Part shown: positions 8,658 through 16,706 of the stretch, one piece after another
Position numbering within the stretch: the first letter of the stretch is position 1
Layout: every line of letters begins with the position of its first letter
Assembly: GCA_910585345.1 (NCBI GenBank)
Contig: CAJUDS010000019.1
Location: 1-39,887, forward strand
Length of the DNA: 39,887 bases
Direction: 5' to 3'
Origin: an uncultured Lachnospiraceae bacterium
GTDB taxonomy: Bacteria; Bacillota; Clostridia; Lachnospirales; Lachnospiraceae
Translations under genes and position numbers: made by a program
The notes under the pieces: generated by a model
What the model was told of the DNA's origin: nothing
The model's input: only the letters and a program-made list of their open reading frames with translations
Database searches by the model: none

Positions 8658-10391
8658 ATGAAATCATCCAATGAACTGCGCAGTACACTGCGTTCCATTG
8701 ATCATAAAGGGTATCCGGCCTATAAGTCTCTGGCGGGAAATTATCAGTTTGGTAATTATAGTTTGTTTATTGACCATGTGCAGGGAGATCCCTTTGCATC
8801 TCCGTCCAGTCTGCATGTAGAGGTGATGCATGGCGCCGCCGGATTTCCGGCGGAATATATAAAAAAGAACTGCTTCCGCATTGCGCTGCAGGATTTTTTG
8901 ACAAGGCGTCTGGCATCGCAGTTTGAGGATTTTAATTTTAAGGCGAAAGGCTCCGGAAAGAGCGGTCTTTTGTCTATTACGAGATGCGGGCAGGAAGTAT
9001 TGGAACGGAGCGCCTGCGAGATAACGGATACAAAGATCATTGTGCGTTTTCATGTAGGGTTTCCGGCGTTTGGACGGACGATTAACGCGGGAGAACTGGA
9101 AAAAATACTATTTGATTTTTTGCCGCGCAGTGTGGAGAACAGCTTATTTTATCAGAAGTTGGACAAGAAAAAGGTTGAGGCGGCTGTGTTCTTGGCGGAA
9201 GACCAGGAGACGCTGCGCGGATGTCTGCAGGAAAACGGTCTTGCCGCTTTTGTGGCGAACGGCGCCGTACTTCCGAGGAAAAGCGGTGTTTCGGATCTGC
9301 CGATGCAGGGCAGTGTTCCCTTTCAGTCGCCATTGTCTATGGAACGGGCTTTTATACTGCCGCACAGAGGAGAAATCAAAGGAATGGCGGTGCCAAACGG
9401 TATTACGCTGATCGTGGGAGGCGGATATCATGGGAAGTCCACGCTGCTCGAGGCATTGCAGACTGGCGTGTACAATCATATTGCAGGCGACGGACGGGAA
9501 TTTGTGCTCACGGAGGAGACGGCGGTGAAGCTGCGTGCGGAAGACGGACGTTCTATCCGTGATGTGGATATCTCCCTCTTTATCCGTGATTTGCCCAATC
9601 GGACGGACACTGCCTGCTTTAGCACGCCGGATGCCAGTGGCAGCACTTCTCAGGCGGCGGGAGTGATCGAGAGCTTAGAGGCGGGAACGAAATTATTTTT
9701 GATTGATGAGGATACGTCTGCGACCAATTTTATGCTGCGGGACGATTTTATGCAGGAGGTAATCAGCCGGGAGAAAGAGCCGATTACGCCGTTTTTGGAG
9801 CGCGCGAAAGATTTGTACTGTCAGGCGGGGGTTTCCACGATATTGGTGGCGGGAAGCTCGGGTGCGTTCTTCCACATTGCGGATTCTATTATCCAGATGG
9901 ATTGTTATCGTCCGGTAGATATTACGGACAGGGTAAAAGAGCTCTGTACGGCGCACCCGGCTCCGCGGACACAGGCGCCGGGGTTTGCGGTGCCGCAATA
10001 TAACCGTATCCTGCGGACAGCGGACAGAGGGCAGAACAAGACCGGGCGCAGAGAAGGATACAGGCATGGAAACGACGGCCGCCATGAGCGCCGTAAGATC
10101 AAGACACATGGGAGGGATTCTTTTTCCATCGACAAGGAGACGGTAGACCTGCGGTACGTGGAACAGCTTGCGGATTCCGAACAGACAAATGCGCTGGCAT
10201 ATTTACTGCGGTACGGGCTGGAACAGGTGGTAGACGGCAGGCGGACGGTACGACAGATTGTGCAGATCCTTTGGGATACGCTTGAGCGCAAAGGCTGGGA
10301 TGCCTTCAGCGGTTCTTATGTTCCCTGCGGCCTGACAAAGCCGAGACGGCAGGAGATTTTTGCCTGTCTGAACCGTTACCGCAACTGGTAA
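8658..10391 (+). CDS. ABC-class ATPase (PF09818-type predicted ATPase)
   Basis: 577 residues matching the family described as predicted ATPase of the ABC class. An N-terminal domain (about 1-240) begins with the typical LRSIDHKGYPAYKSLAG pattern. The nucleotide-binding core has Walker A GGGYHGKST at 254-262, a signature-like SGSTSQAAG at 327-335 and Walker B LFLIDED at 346-352. A variable basic linker lies at about 445-490, followed by a C-terminal domain. There are no membrane segments, so it is not a transporter. The cellular role of bacterial members is not established; a trypanosome relative (MRB1590) acts in RNA editing. GAGGT at 8646-8650 precedes the ATG. Tandem hairpins at 10412-10484 may end the transcript. 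Confidence 0.88.
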   Translation: MKSSNELRSTLRSIDHKGYPAYKSLAGNYQFGNYSLFIDHVQGDPFASPSSLHVEVMHGAAGFPAEYIKKNCFRIALQDFLTRRLASQFEDFNFKAKGSGKSGLLSITRCGQEVLERSACEITDTKIIVRFHVGFPAFGRTINAGELEKILFDFLPRSVENSLFYQKLDKKKVEAAVFLAEDQETLRGCLQENGLAAFVANGAVLPRKSGVSDLPMQGSVPFQSPLSMERAFILPHRGEIKGMAVPNGITLIVGGGYHGKSTLLEALQTGVYNHIAGDGREFVLTEETAVKLRAEDGRSIRDVDISLFIRDLPNRTDTACFSTPDASGSTSQAAGVIESLEAGTKLFLIDEDTSATNFMLRDDFMQEVISREKEPITPFLERAKDLYCQAGVSTILVAGSSGAFFHIADSIIQMDCYRPVDITDRVKELCTAHPAPRTQAPGFAVPQYNRILRTADRGQNKTGRREGYRHGNDGRHERRKIKTHGRDSFSIDKETVDLRYVEQLADSEQTNALAYLLRYGLEQVVDGRRTVRQIVQILWDTLERKGWDAFSGSYVPCGLTKPRRQEIFACLNRYRNW

Positions 10392-10411
10392 TTTAATAAA
10401 TGGTGAAATGT

Positions 10412-10484
10412 ATCCTGAAGCAGATGATATTTGCGTCAGGATTGTGAAGGGAGCTTTTTTCCGTCAGTGGAAAAGAGCTCCTTT
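10412..10484 (+). terminator. Two consecutive hairpins, probable transcription end
   Basis: Hairpin 1 pairs ATCCTGA 10412-10418 with TCAGGAT 10436-10442. Hairpin 2 pairs 10447-10462 with 10469-10484 over 16 base pairs, including two G-T wobbles, around a 6-nt loop. The T-run lies in the ascending arm rather than after the stem, so this is not a textbook intrinsic terminator. Confidence 0.45.
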
Positions 10485-10680
10485 CCACGTGCCAATATGT
10501 CGGACGGATTCGCCTGCACAGATCACTATTTCTATAAGAAGATGCGTGGAAAAAAGAAAATTTTGGAAAATAATGCAAACCATGCAACAAAACGAACAAA
10601 AACGATATCTAATATCTGTAAGCTGATCAGCTTCACCCTAAACCGCAGCGGAAAAGATACATAGGACAGGGAGGATGGAA

Positions 10681-11169
10681 ATGGATACGTTGGTAAAAAA
10701 AGCGCAGAGAGGAGATGCGGAGGCATTCATTTCTCTGATGGAAGAAAACAAAATGGCGCTCAGAAGAGTTGCGCTGGGATATCTGGGTAATGACGAGGAT
10801 GTTGCAGATGCCATACAGGATACGATATTGGATGCATTTCAGCATATAAAGACGCTGAAGAAAGCGGAGTATTTTAAAACGTGGCTCGTACGGATACTGG
10901 TAAACAACTGTACGAAAGTATACCGCAAAAATAAAAACAGGGTCAGCCTGGAAGAAATGGATGATCTGGCTTATATCGACCGTCGCAGTGCGGAAGTTGA
11001 ATTTCGGCAGCTTTTGTGCAGTCTGCCGGAAGAGAGTCGATTGATCTTTCAGCTATATTACGGAGAGCAGTTTACAATGCGGGAAATAGCAGAAATCCTG
11101 GATATGAAGGAAAATACTGTGAAAAGCAGAATACACAGAGGAAAAGAGCAGCTCCGGATGGAAATATAG
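10681..11169 (+). CDS. ECF-type RNA polymerase sigma factor (SigV-like)
   Basis: A group 4 sigma factor of 162 residues that directs RNA polymerase to stress-regulon promoters. Region 2 spans about residues 1-75 (with LGNDEDVADAIQDTILDAF), and region 4 about 112-162 (MREIAEILDMKENTVKSRIHR helix-turn-helix). ATG 10681 is preferred because AGGGAGG at 10668-10674 is spaced 6 bases from it; ATG 10675 would abut the Shine-Dalgarno. The next gene, 21 bases on, encodes a membrane anti-sigma factor, the usual pairing. Possible autoregulatory ECF elements (TGCAAC 10583-10588, CGATA 10603-10607) are poorly spaced and not claimed. The inducing signal cannot be read from the sequence. Confidence 0.92.
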   Translation: MDTLVKKAQRGDAEAFISLMEENKMALRRVALGYLGNDEDVADAIQDTILDAFQHIKTLKKAEYFKTWLVRILVNNCTKVYRKNKNRVSLEEMDDLAYIDRRSAEVEFRQLLCSLPEESRLIFQLYYGEQFTMREIAEILDMKENTVKSRIHRGKEQLRMEI

Positions 11170-11190
11170 TTGAGATGGGAGGAAGGAAAC

Positions 11191-12546
11191 ATGAATAAGT
11201 ATAGCTCGGAAAAACAATGGAAAGAGATTTTAGGGGCAACCTTTCGTGAGAATAAAGTAATTGACAGACGAATGGAAGAAGCATATACACAGCTGCGGAA
11301 AGAAAGCAGACTGGCTGCAAAAAAGAAAAAATCCGTACGTCGGCGGATTGTGATTGGCACAGGAAGCGCTGCGGCAGTTTTTGTAATGATGATACTGTTA
11401 TGCGCCATGAACCCTGTACTGGCGAGTGAGATACCGATTTTGGGAGATGTTTTTGAAAAAGTGGCGGATATTTTTTCTTTTGGGAAACTGCCCGAAGAAG
11501 AAACGACAGTCTTTCCGGTGGGAAGGGACGAAGCGGACAGTCCGACCGGAGCGGAAGAAGAGCCGGGGATGGAAAAGAGTTATTCCCAAAAGGACGGTGA
11601 CGTAACGATCACACTGACGGAGGAGTATGCCTCCAATCAGGCGGTTTATATCGGTGTGTGCGTGGAAAGCGAAAAAGGCTTTCCTGCAATAGCGGTTTAT
11701 ACGGACGGCAGCCAGAATTTGAAGGTGGAGACTGTGGAAGAGTATTCCTTCCGGGAGGACAGCATTACCAGCCTGCGGAACATAGAAGGGAGATTGGAGA
11801 ACGAACATACTTTTATCGGTATTATGAGAATCGACTATTCGGAAATTAATGTGGACGAAAGAAAGTTCAGGGAAATGGTTAAGGAGGCGGAAGAGGCAGG
11901 CGCGCCGGTGCCTGCTGTCACAGATGAAAATTATCTGCAGTATATGGATTATTACGAGATCCCATCTTCTTTCGATCTGGCGCTTGAGGTTACGCAGATC
12001 ATTGGTGATCTGGCCGATCCCTTACTGCCAAAGGAGACGAAGAGCCAGCAGGAGCTGGAACAGATGTCCGATGAAGAATGGGAAGCGTATATGAAGAGTA
12101 AACCACAGTTTGCATTTCCAAACGACTATGAAAACTGGTACCAGAAAGGAAGCTGGAAGTTTGCGGTAGCTATCGCGCAGCGGGAAAATGCAGGACGGGT
12201 CATAGAGATTAATGAAGTGGGTGAAATCGGTATTGGTATGGAAAGCATTGAATTGTCTGCTGTGGAAATGACATTGCATCCGATTGAGCCGGCAGGCGCA
12301 GATACGTTTGCCGTGGCGCTGGATGCAGACGGGAACAAACTGGAAAGCGGTAACAGCGGCAATGCTTATGTACTGGCGACAGCGGGGCATGATATCTCAA
12401 CAGTATACATTTATGTATGCGATTACATGGAATACATGGATGAGCTGAAGGGATATGCGTATGCCACAGAACAAGGGGAAAAGAGCTTTCAGGAAATACT
12501 GGAGGAACGGGCGTTATTCCGGACAGTGGTAAACACCGTTGAATAA
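11191..12546 (+). CDS. Membrane anti-sigma factor, DUF4179-type
   Basis: 451 residues. The short cytoplasmic N-terminus (1-51) would bind the adjacent sigma factor. One membrane segment lies at about 52-77 (a basic KKKKSVRRRIV precedes it), followed by a long acidic extracellular part. The FxKVADIFSFGK pattern just outside the membrane is typical of DUF4179 anti-sigma proteins. ATG 11191 is chosen with GGGAGGAAGG at 11178-11187; an in-frame TTG at 11170 has no support. The gene follows the sigma factor directly. By analogy with RsiV-type proteins, release of the sigma factor may need regulated proteolysis, but the RsiV lysozyme-binding domain was not recognised here. Confidence 0.85.
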   Translation: MNKYSSEKQWKEILGATFRENKVIDRRMEEAYTQLRKESRLAAKKKKSVRRRIVIGTGSAAAVFVMMILLCAMNPVLASEIPILGDVFEKVADIFSFGKLPEEETTVFPVGRDEADSPTGAEEEPGMEKSYSQKDGDVTITLTEEYASNQAVYIGVCVESEKGFPAIAVYTDGSQNLKVETVEEYSFREDSITSLRNIEGRLENEHTFIGIMRIDYSEINVDERKFREMVKEAEEAGAPVPAVTDENYLQYMDYYEIPSSFDLALEVTQIIGDLADPLLPKETKSQQELEQMSDEEWEAYMKSKPQFAFPNDYENWYQKGSWKFAVAIAQRENAGRVIEINEVGEIGIGMESIELSAVEMTLHPIEPAGADTFAVALDADGNKLESGNSGNAYVLATAGHDISTVYIYVCDYMEYMDELKGYAYATEQGEKSFQEILEERALFRTVVNTVE

Positions 12547-12675
12547 AAATAAAAAAGGATTTTCTTTCGCGGCTGTCAGGTGTAAAATAAATCTGAACAA
12601 AATTTGTAGAAAAGCTGTTTTATCTAAACGACTACCTGCAGAGAAAGCGTGTTTTACGCATGAGGGGAGAGAAAA

Positions 12676-13581
12676 ATGAGCATAAAAGCAAAAAAAATGA
12701 TGGTAACTGTGCCGCTGGCTGTTCTGCTGCTGCTGTCTTTGGGGCTTAGTGTGTTTGGCTTATGCGGGCTGGGAGATTTTATGGCGGAGAATAACCGGGG
12801 CATGATATTGTTCAGTATAAAGATGAGTCTGTTTTTCTTTGTAGTGGCGATGCTGTCTGCCGCAGCAATTGTACGCGTGCAGAAAAGAGGATTCCAGGAG
12901 ACGGACAAGTACGAGAACAAAAATGCGCCCCTATTCGAGGCATGGGTTAACCGGGAATTTGACGGAATCCGGCAGAAATGGCATGGACTCAGGACAGTGC
13001 TGACGATATTCCGGATTTTCGTGGTGGTCGGGATGCTGCCCTCCCTTGTACTTGTACTGGATGGAGAGCTCGCCATGGCGCCGCTGTTGATTATGGGAGC
13101 AGCCGTGTTCTGGTATCTGGGTTATCTGTCGGATTATCAGAGAAGATGGCGTAAACCGCTTGAAGCTTCTCTGCGGCGGGAACTTCCGTCAAACGTGGAT
13201 CAGGAGGCGTTTGCAGTGCAGATGCGGGAAGGCGGGAAAAGAGAATTTTCTTATCTTCCGGCGCCGCAGGCAGGTCTCTGCAAAGCCTGTATCCTGCCGG
13301 ACTATTTTTACATGCGGTGGGCTTTAAAAAGCTGCTTTATAAAAAAGAGCAGTATACGAAAGGTGGTTTTGGAGAAGCGGTACATTTCTTCCATGTGGTT
13401 TACCTTTTATTTTAAAACCCTTTACAGTATGGAATTTTATACCGCGGGCAGTGGGAAAAAGGCTTGTTTTACGGCATATTTTAAAAAGAGCGAAGACATG
13501 TACAAAGCGCTGTCCGTCGTACGGGAAGCGGGTGTGCCGCAGACGGCGGTACAGGATACGCTGGCAGGCGGACATCCGTAA
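12676..13581 (+). CDS. Unknown membrane protein
   Basis: 301 residues, ATG 12676 with GGGGAGAG 12664-12671 upstream. Four likely membrane helices: about 9-35, 38-62, 112-130 and 134-150. The C-terminal half (about 165-301) is soluble and basic, with a beta-rich stretch ending in MWFTFYFKTLYSMEFYTAGS that may be PH- or YcxB-like; I cannot name a family. The gene follows the sigma/anti-sigma pair after 129 bases and could belong to its regulon. A small GCGT/ACGC hairpin lies just before the ribosome binding site. No terminator is seen after it; the flagellin remnant converges from the right. Confidence 0.75.
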   Translation: MSIKAKKMMVTVPLAVLLLLSLGLSVFGLCGLGDFMAENNRGMILFSIKMSLFFFVVAMLSAAAIVRVQKRGFQETDKYENKNAPLFEAWVNREFDGIRQKWHGLRTVLTIFRIFVVVGMLPSLVLVLDGELAMAPLLIMGAAVFWYLGYLSDYQRRWRKPLEASLRRELPSNVDQEAFAVQMREGGKREFSYLPAPQAGLCKACILPDYFYMRWALKSCFIKKSSIRKVVLEKRYISSMWFTFYFKTLYSMEFYTAGSGKKACFTAYFKKSEDMYKALSVVREAGVPQTAVQDTLAGGHP

Positions 13582-13663
13582 TATGACAGACAGCGGAACC
13601 GGGATAGTACGGTATAGTATTGGGGTTTAGCGGGAAGGCAGTTGTATGGATCTGCGGCAGCTG

Positions 13664-15189
13664 CTACTGCAATAACTGCAGAACCATTTCGGATTGATGA
13701 TTCGCCTGGGCAAGGATACTCTGGCTTACTTGCAGGGAAATATTTGCAAAGGAATATTGCATCATCATTTCAGCCATATTGGTATCGCGGATGCGGCTTT
13801 CTGCTGCCTGAGTATTTTCCACTACATTGCGATTGACCTGCATGGCGTGTTCCAAACGGTTCTGCTGGCTGCCAAAACAGGAACGAAATGCGGAGACGCG
13901 CAAAATCGCCTGGCTGGTCTGATCGATAGCCATTTCTGCCTTCTTTTCGGTCATCAAATTTACATTATAAATGCCAAGGCTGTCTGTTGTCGCATTGCAG
14001 ATGTTGATAAACATTCCCACTTTAGGCTCTGTTCCCATTTGAATCCAGACCGGCGGATTTTCATCAAAACGTTTGGTAACAGTATTCGATATTTTCTCTG
14101 CATATAAGCCGATACGGCTCTGCATGGTAAAACTGTTACCTGCGGCGGCGCTTTTCTGACGCCAGCCGATGCCGTAAAAATAATCGTTGCCCTGATATCC
14201 TAAATCCCCTGTTTTTGTAGGATCCATGGCCGTATCAAATCCGATTCCAAATCTATGGCCGGACATCACGACATCCGGCGGATTGCGTATTCCATCCCAT
14301 GTATACTGCGCGTTTACATTAACGGCAGTGTTGCCGTTTCCGGAAAGATTTACAAAATTGTCAATTGTCATTTCATCCGGTATATCAGTACTGGTCCATT
14401 TATAGGTATTGGGCATCGTAGTTCCGTCAATATTGGGGACAGCGTTGCTTGCCACGCCGACCAGCATATCAGTTCCATTTGAAAAGAAATTGCACCATCG
14501 TCATAGTTTGATACAAATTTATTCTGTCCCGGATAGTCTGTGTATGTAACTGATGGACAATTGGTTAAGTTAACCTTGCCTGAGGTATGGCCGTTTGCGT
14601 CTTTTACGGAGATATATGGCTTCGCGTCAGCATCGGTCCATGTGCCGGCAAATGGCTGTGTCATGCCTTCTGCCATGAATCTGATACTGCCGCGGCCGTC
14701 ATAAATTTCTGCTTTTTCCAGTGTATGGATCGCATTATCCGGTGCGGAATAAGTAGTTTTGGTGATGTTCGCATTTCCGAGCAAGGGATGTATCCCAAAT
14801 ATTTCCGTGCTGTATGCAATTCGGTCAATTTCAGACAGCAGTTGCACGGCCTCCTTCTGCAGAGCTTCTCTGTCGGAACTGTGATTTGTCCCGTTTGCCG
14901 CCTTCACGGCAAGCTCATTCATTCTCTGCAGTATTTCATGGACTTCTGTCAGCGCACCGTCCGCCGTCTGGCAGAGACTGATTCCATCCTGTATATTTTC
15001 CAATGTCTTATTCAAGCCCCGGATCTGCCGACGCATTTTTTCCGATATGGATAAACCGGCGGAATCATCTGCAGAACGATTGATTTTATAGCCGCTGGAA
15101 AGTTTTTCCTGACGGGCGGATAAAACTTTTCCGTTTATGTTTAATTGGCGATTTGCATTTATTGCGGTCATATTATGGGTTATGTTCAT
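13664..15189 (-). pseudogene. Flagellin gene split by a one-base frameshift
   Basis: Reading from 15189 leftwards, the first frame gives a classic flagellin N-terminus: MNITHNMTAINANRQL, then KLSSGYKINRSADDSAGLSISEKMR and LAVKAANGTN. This frame runs out at 14368. The neighbouring frame, open to 13664, supplies the flagellin C-terminus with NRLEHAMQVNRNVVENTQAAESRIRDT and a terminal SQSILAQANHQ pattern. Adding one T to the sense run TCTTTT (plus-strand AAAA 14482-14485) joins the frames as ISFSNGTDMLVGVAS and restores about 508 residues. A gggaga ribosome binding site precedes the ATG. No sigma-28 promoter or other flagellar gene is visible nearby. Either a true pseudogene or a sequencing error. 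Confidence 0.88.
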
Positions 15190-15335
15190 AATGACCGATT
15201 TCTCCCACTGGTTTATAAAAGAATTATTATAATAAGAATATCATAAATTTCGGCGGTTGGAAAGGGAATCGTTTTCCTGGGTATCAATGTTGGAGTTTTG
15301 GGAAATAATAAAAGGAGTTAAAAAAATAAAAAAAT

Positions 15336-15362
15336 TTAGCACTCACCTATTGACAGTGCTAA
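15336..15362 (+). promoter_or_regulatory. CIRCE operator for HrcA upstream of hsp20
   Basis: TTAGCACTC, nine bases, then CAGTGCTAA. This is the CIRCE inverted repeat with one change: the first base of the right arm is C instead of G. The right arm overlaps the -35 box, so bound HrcA repressor would block RNA polymerase. Confidence 0.9.
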
Positions 15363-15378
15363 TAATAGATGTTATATT
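15350..15378 (+). promoter_or_regulatory. Sigma-A promoter of hsp20
   Basis: TTGACA at 15350-15355 and TATATT at 15373-15378 with 17-base spacing, near consensus. The hsp20 start codon is 57 bases downstream of the -10 box. Confidence 0.85.
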
Positions 15379-15434
15379 ACGTATAGAACAAAACAAACAA
15401 CAAACAACATACAAAGAAAAAGGAGAGATGATAT

Positions 15435-15866
15435 ATGTTAATGCCAAGTATTTTCAGAGATAATTTATTAGATGATTTTTGGGGGAATCCATTCAGAGAT
15501 AATGGGTATCTGGCCAATACCAATGAATTAATGAAAACAGATATCAAAGAGACGGACCGGGGATATGAGATGACTATGAATCTGCCGGGAGTAAAAAAAG
15601 AGGATGTGAAGGCAGAACTTAAGGATGGTTATTTAATGATCAGCGCCACATCCAACTCACAAAATGACGAGAAGGATAAAGAGGGCAGATATATCCGCAG
15701 AGAACGTTACAGCGGTTCCTGCAGCAGGAGCTTTTATGTAGGCGGTAATGTAAGGCAGGAGGATATCCAGGCGCGGTTTGAGGACGGTACTTTAAAACTG
15801 CTCGTTCCGAAACAGGAAGAGCAGACGGCGGTGGATAACAGAAAGTTCATTACAATTGAAGGATGA
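15435..15866 (+). CDS. hsp20: Small heat-shock protein, Hsp20/alpha-crystallin family
   Basis: An ATP-independent holdase that binds unfolding proteins during stress. 143 residues, usual for the family. The alpha-crystallin domain runs from about residue 35 to 135, with MNLPGVKKEDVKAELKDGYL near its start and FEDGTLKLLVPK near its end. The N-terminal MLMPSIFRDNLLDDF matches clostridial Hsp20 proteins. ATG 15435 has AGGAGAG at 15421-15427. It is a single-gene transcript: consensus promoter with CIRCE upstream, strong terminator downstream. The operator implies HrcA control together with the groE/dnaK regulon. Confidence 0.95.
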   Translation: MLMPSIFRDNLLDDFWGNPFRDNGYLANTNELMKTDIKETDRGYEMTMNLPGVKKEDVKAELKDGYLMISATSNSQNDEKDKEGRYIRRERYSGSCSRSFYVGGNVRQEDIQARFEDGTLKLLVPKQEEQTAVDNRKFITIEG

Positions 15867-15886
15867 CCGAGATTTTTGACATTTGG

Positions 15887-15930
15887 AGACAGCACAGGTG
15901 CATTTAAAGCATTTGTGCTGTCTTTTCTTT
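15887..15930 (+). terminator. Intrinsic terminator of hsp20
   Basis: AGACAGCACA 15887-15896 pairs perfectly with TGTGCTGTCT 15914-15923, followed by a T-rich tail (TTTCTTTTC). Confidence 0.9.
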
Positions 15931-15983
15931 TCGATACATGGTAAAATAATTACTTTCAAAGACACAGGAAGAGGGAATGTACC

Positions 15984-16706
15984 ATGATTCATATAGCGGT
16001 CTGCGATGATGAAAAGACGATGCGTATGCAGATACGTACAATGGCGGTGGATTTTTTCCATAGGAAAAAGATGGAATTTATCATTGAAGAGTTTCCGGAC
16101 GGAAGGCAGCTGCTGGAACGCGCCCGGGAGATGGATATCCTGTTTCTGGATATCCAAATGGAAAGGATGGACGGCATGGAGACTGCCCGGATATTGCGCA
16201 GCAGGGGATTCAAAGGTTTTCTGATTTTTATCACGGTTTTGAAGGAAATGGTATTTCAGGCTTTTGAGGTGCAGGCGTATGATTATCTGGTAAAACCTGT
16301 TGCAAGAGAGAAGTTCGACCGTATGATGAATCGTCTGGTGGATGCGGCGTGGAATGCTGAGGGCGCCAGGCTGCTGGTCCGCAGGGGCACGGAAAGCAGT
16401 ATGATAGATTTTGATGAAATCATATTCTGTGAGATCATTGACAGAAAGGTATATCTGCATTTACGGACAGGAAAAGTGATTGATTATTATGACAGAATGG
16501 AGCGGTTAGAATCAAAACTGGACGACCGATTTTTCCGCAGCCATAGAAGTTATCTGCTCAACATGCAGTATTTGAAGAGCTATCAGGACAAAACGGCATT
16601 TCTGTCGGACGGCGGGAGGGGGAGTTATCCGGTTCCGGTTTCGCGTCTGCGGGGAAGGGCATTTTCCGAGGCGGTTTTACACTATATGAAAGAAAGAGGG
16701 GTATAA
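15984..16706 (+). CDS. Response regulator with LytTR DNA-binding domain
   Basis: 240 residues. The N-terminal receiver domain (1-120) has the acidic pair D8/D9, phosphoacceptor D56 (DILFLDIQME), T84 and K104 (YLVKP), so it should be phosphorylatable. The C-terminal LytTR domain (about 135-238) contains FRSHRSYLLNMQYLKSY, characteristic of AgrA/VirR-type regulators that bind DNA through beta strands. The stop codon touches the ATG of the kinase gene at 16707, showing translational coupling. Likely a cytoplasmic transcription activator responding to the adjacent sensor. The target genes are not identifiable here. Confidence 0.95.
   Translation: MIHIAVCDDEKTMRMQIRTMAVDFFHRKKMEFIIEEFPDGRQLLERAREMDILFLDIQMERMDGMETARILRSRGFKGFLIFITVLKEMVFQAFEVQAYDYLVKPVAREKFDRMMNRLVDAAWNAEGARLLVRRGTESSMIDFDEIIFCEIIDRKVYLHLRTGKVIDYYDRMERLESKLDDRFFRSHRSYLLNMQYLKSYQDKTAFLSDGGRGSYPVPVSRLRGRAFSEAVLHYMKERGV

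Noticed and set aside
10574..10607. ECF autoregulatory promoter before the sigma factor gene
   Set aside because: TGCAAC and CGATA are present, but the 14-base gap is too short and the match too weak to claim.
10408..10664. Two overlapping plus-strand frames of 72 and 77 residues
   Set aside because: They run through strong hairpins, lack ribosome binding sites, and overlap each other in different frames.
13694..14107. Plus-strand frames across the flagellin region
   Set aside because: They are antisense to conserved flagellin sequence and have no translation signals.
14482..14485. Flagellin frameshift as homopolymer phase variation
   Set aside because: A four-base run is too short for typical slipped-strand switching; a mutation or sequencing error is more likely.
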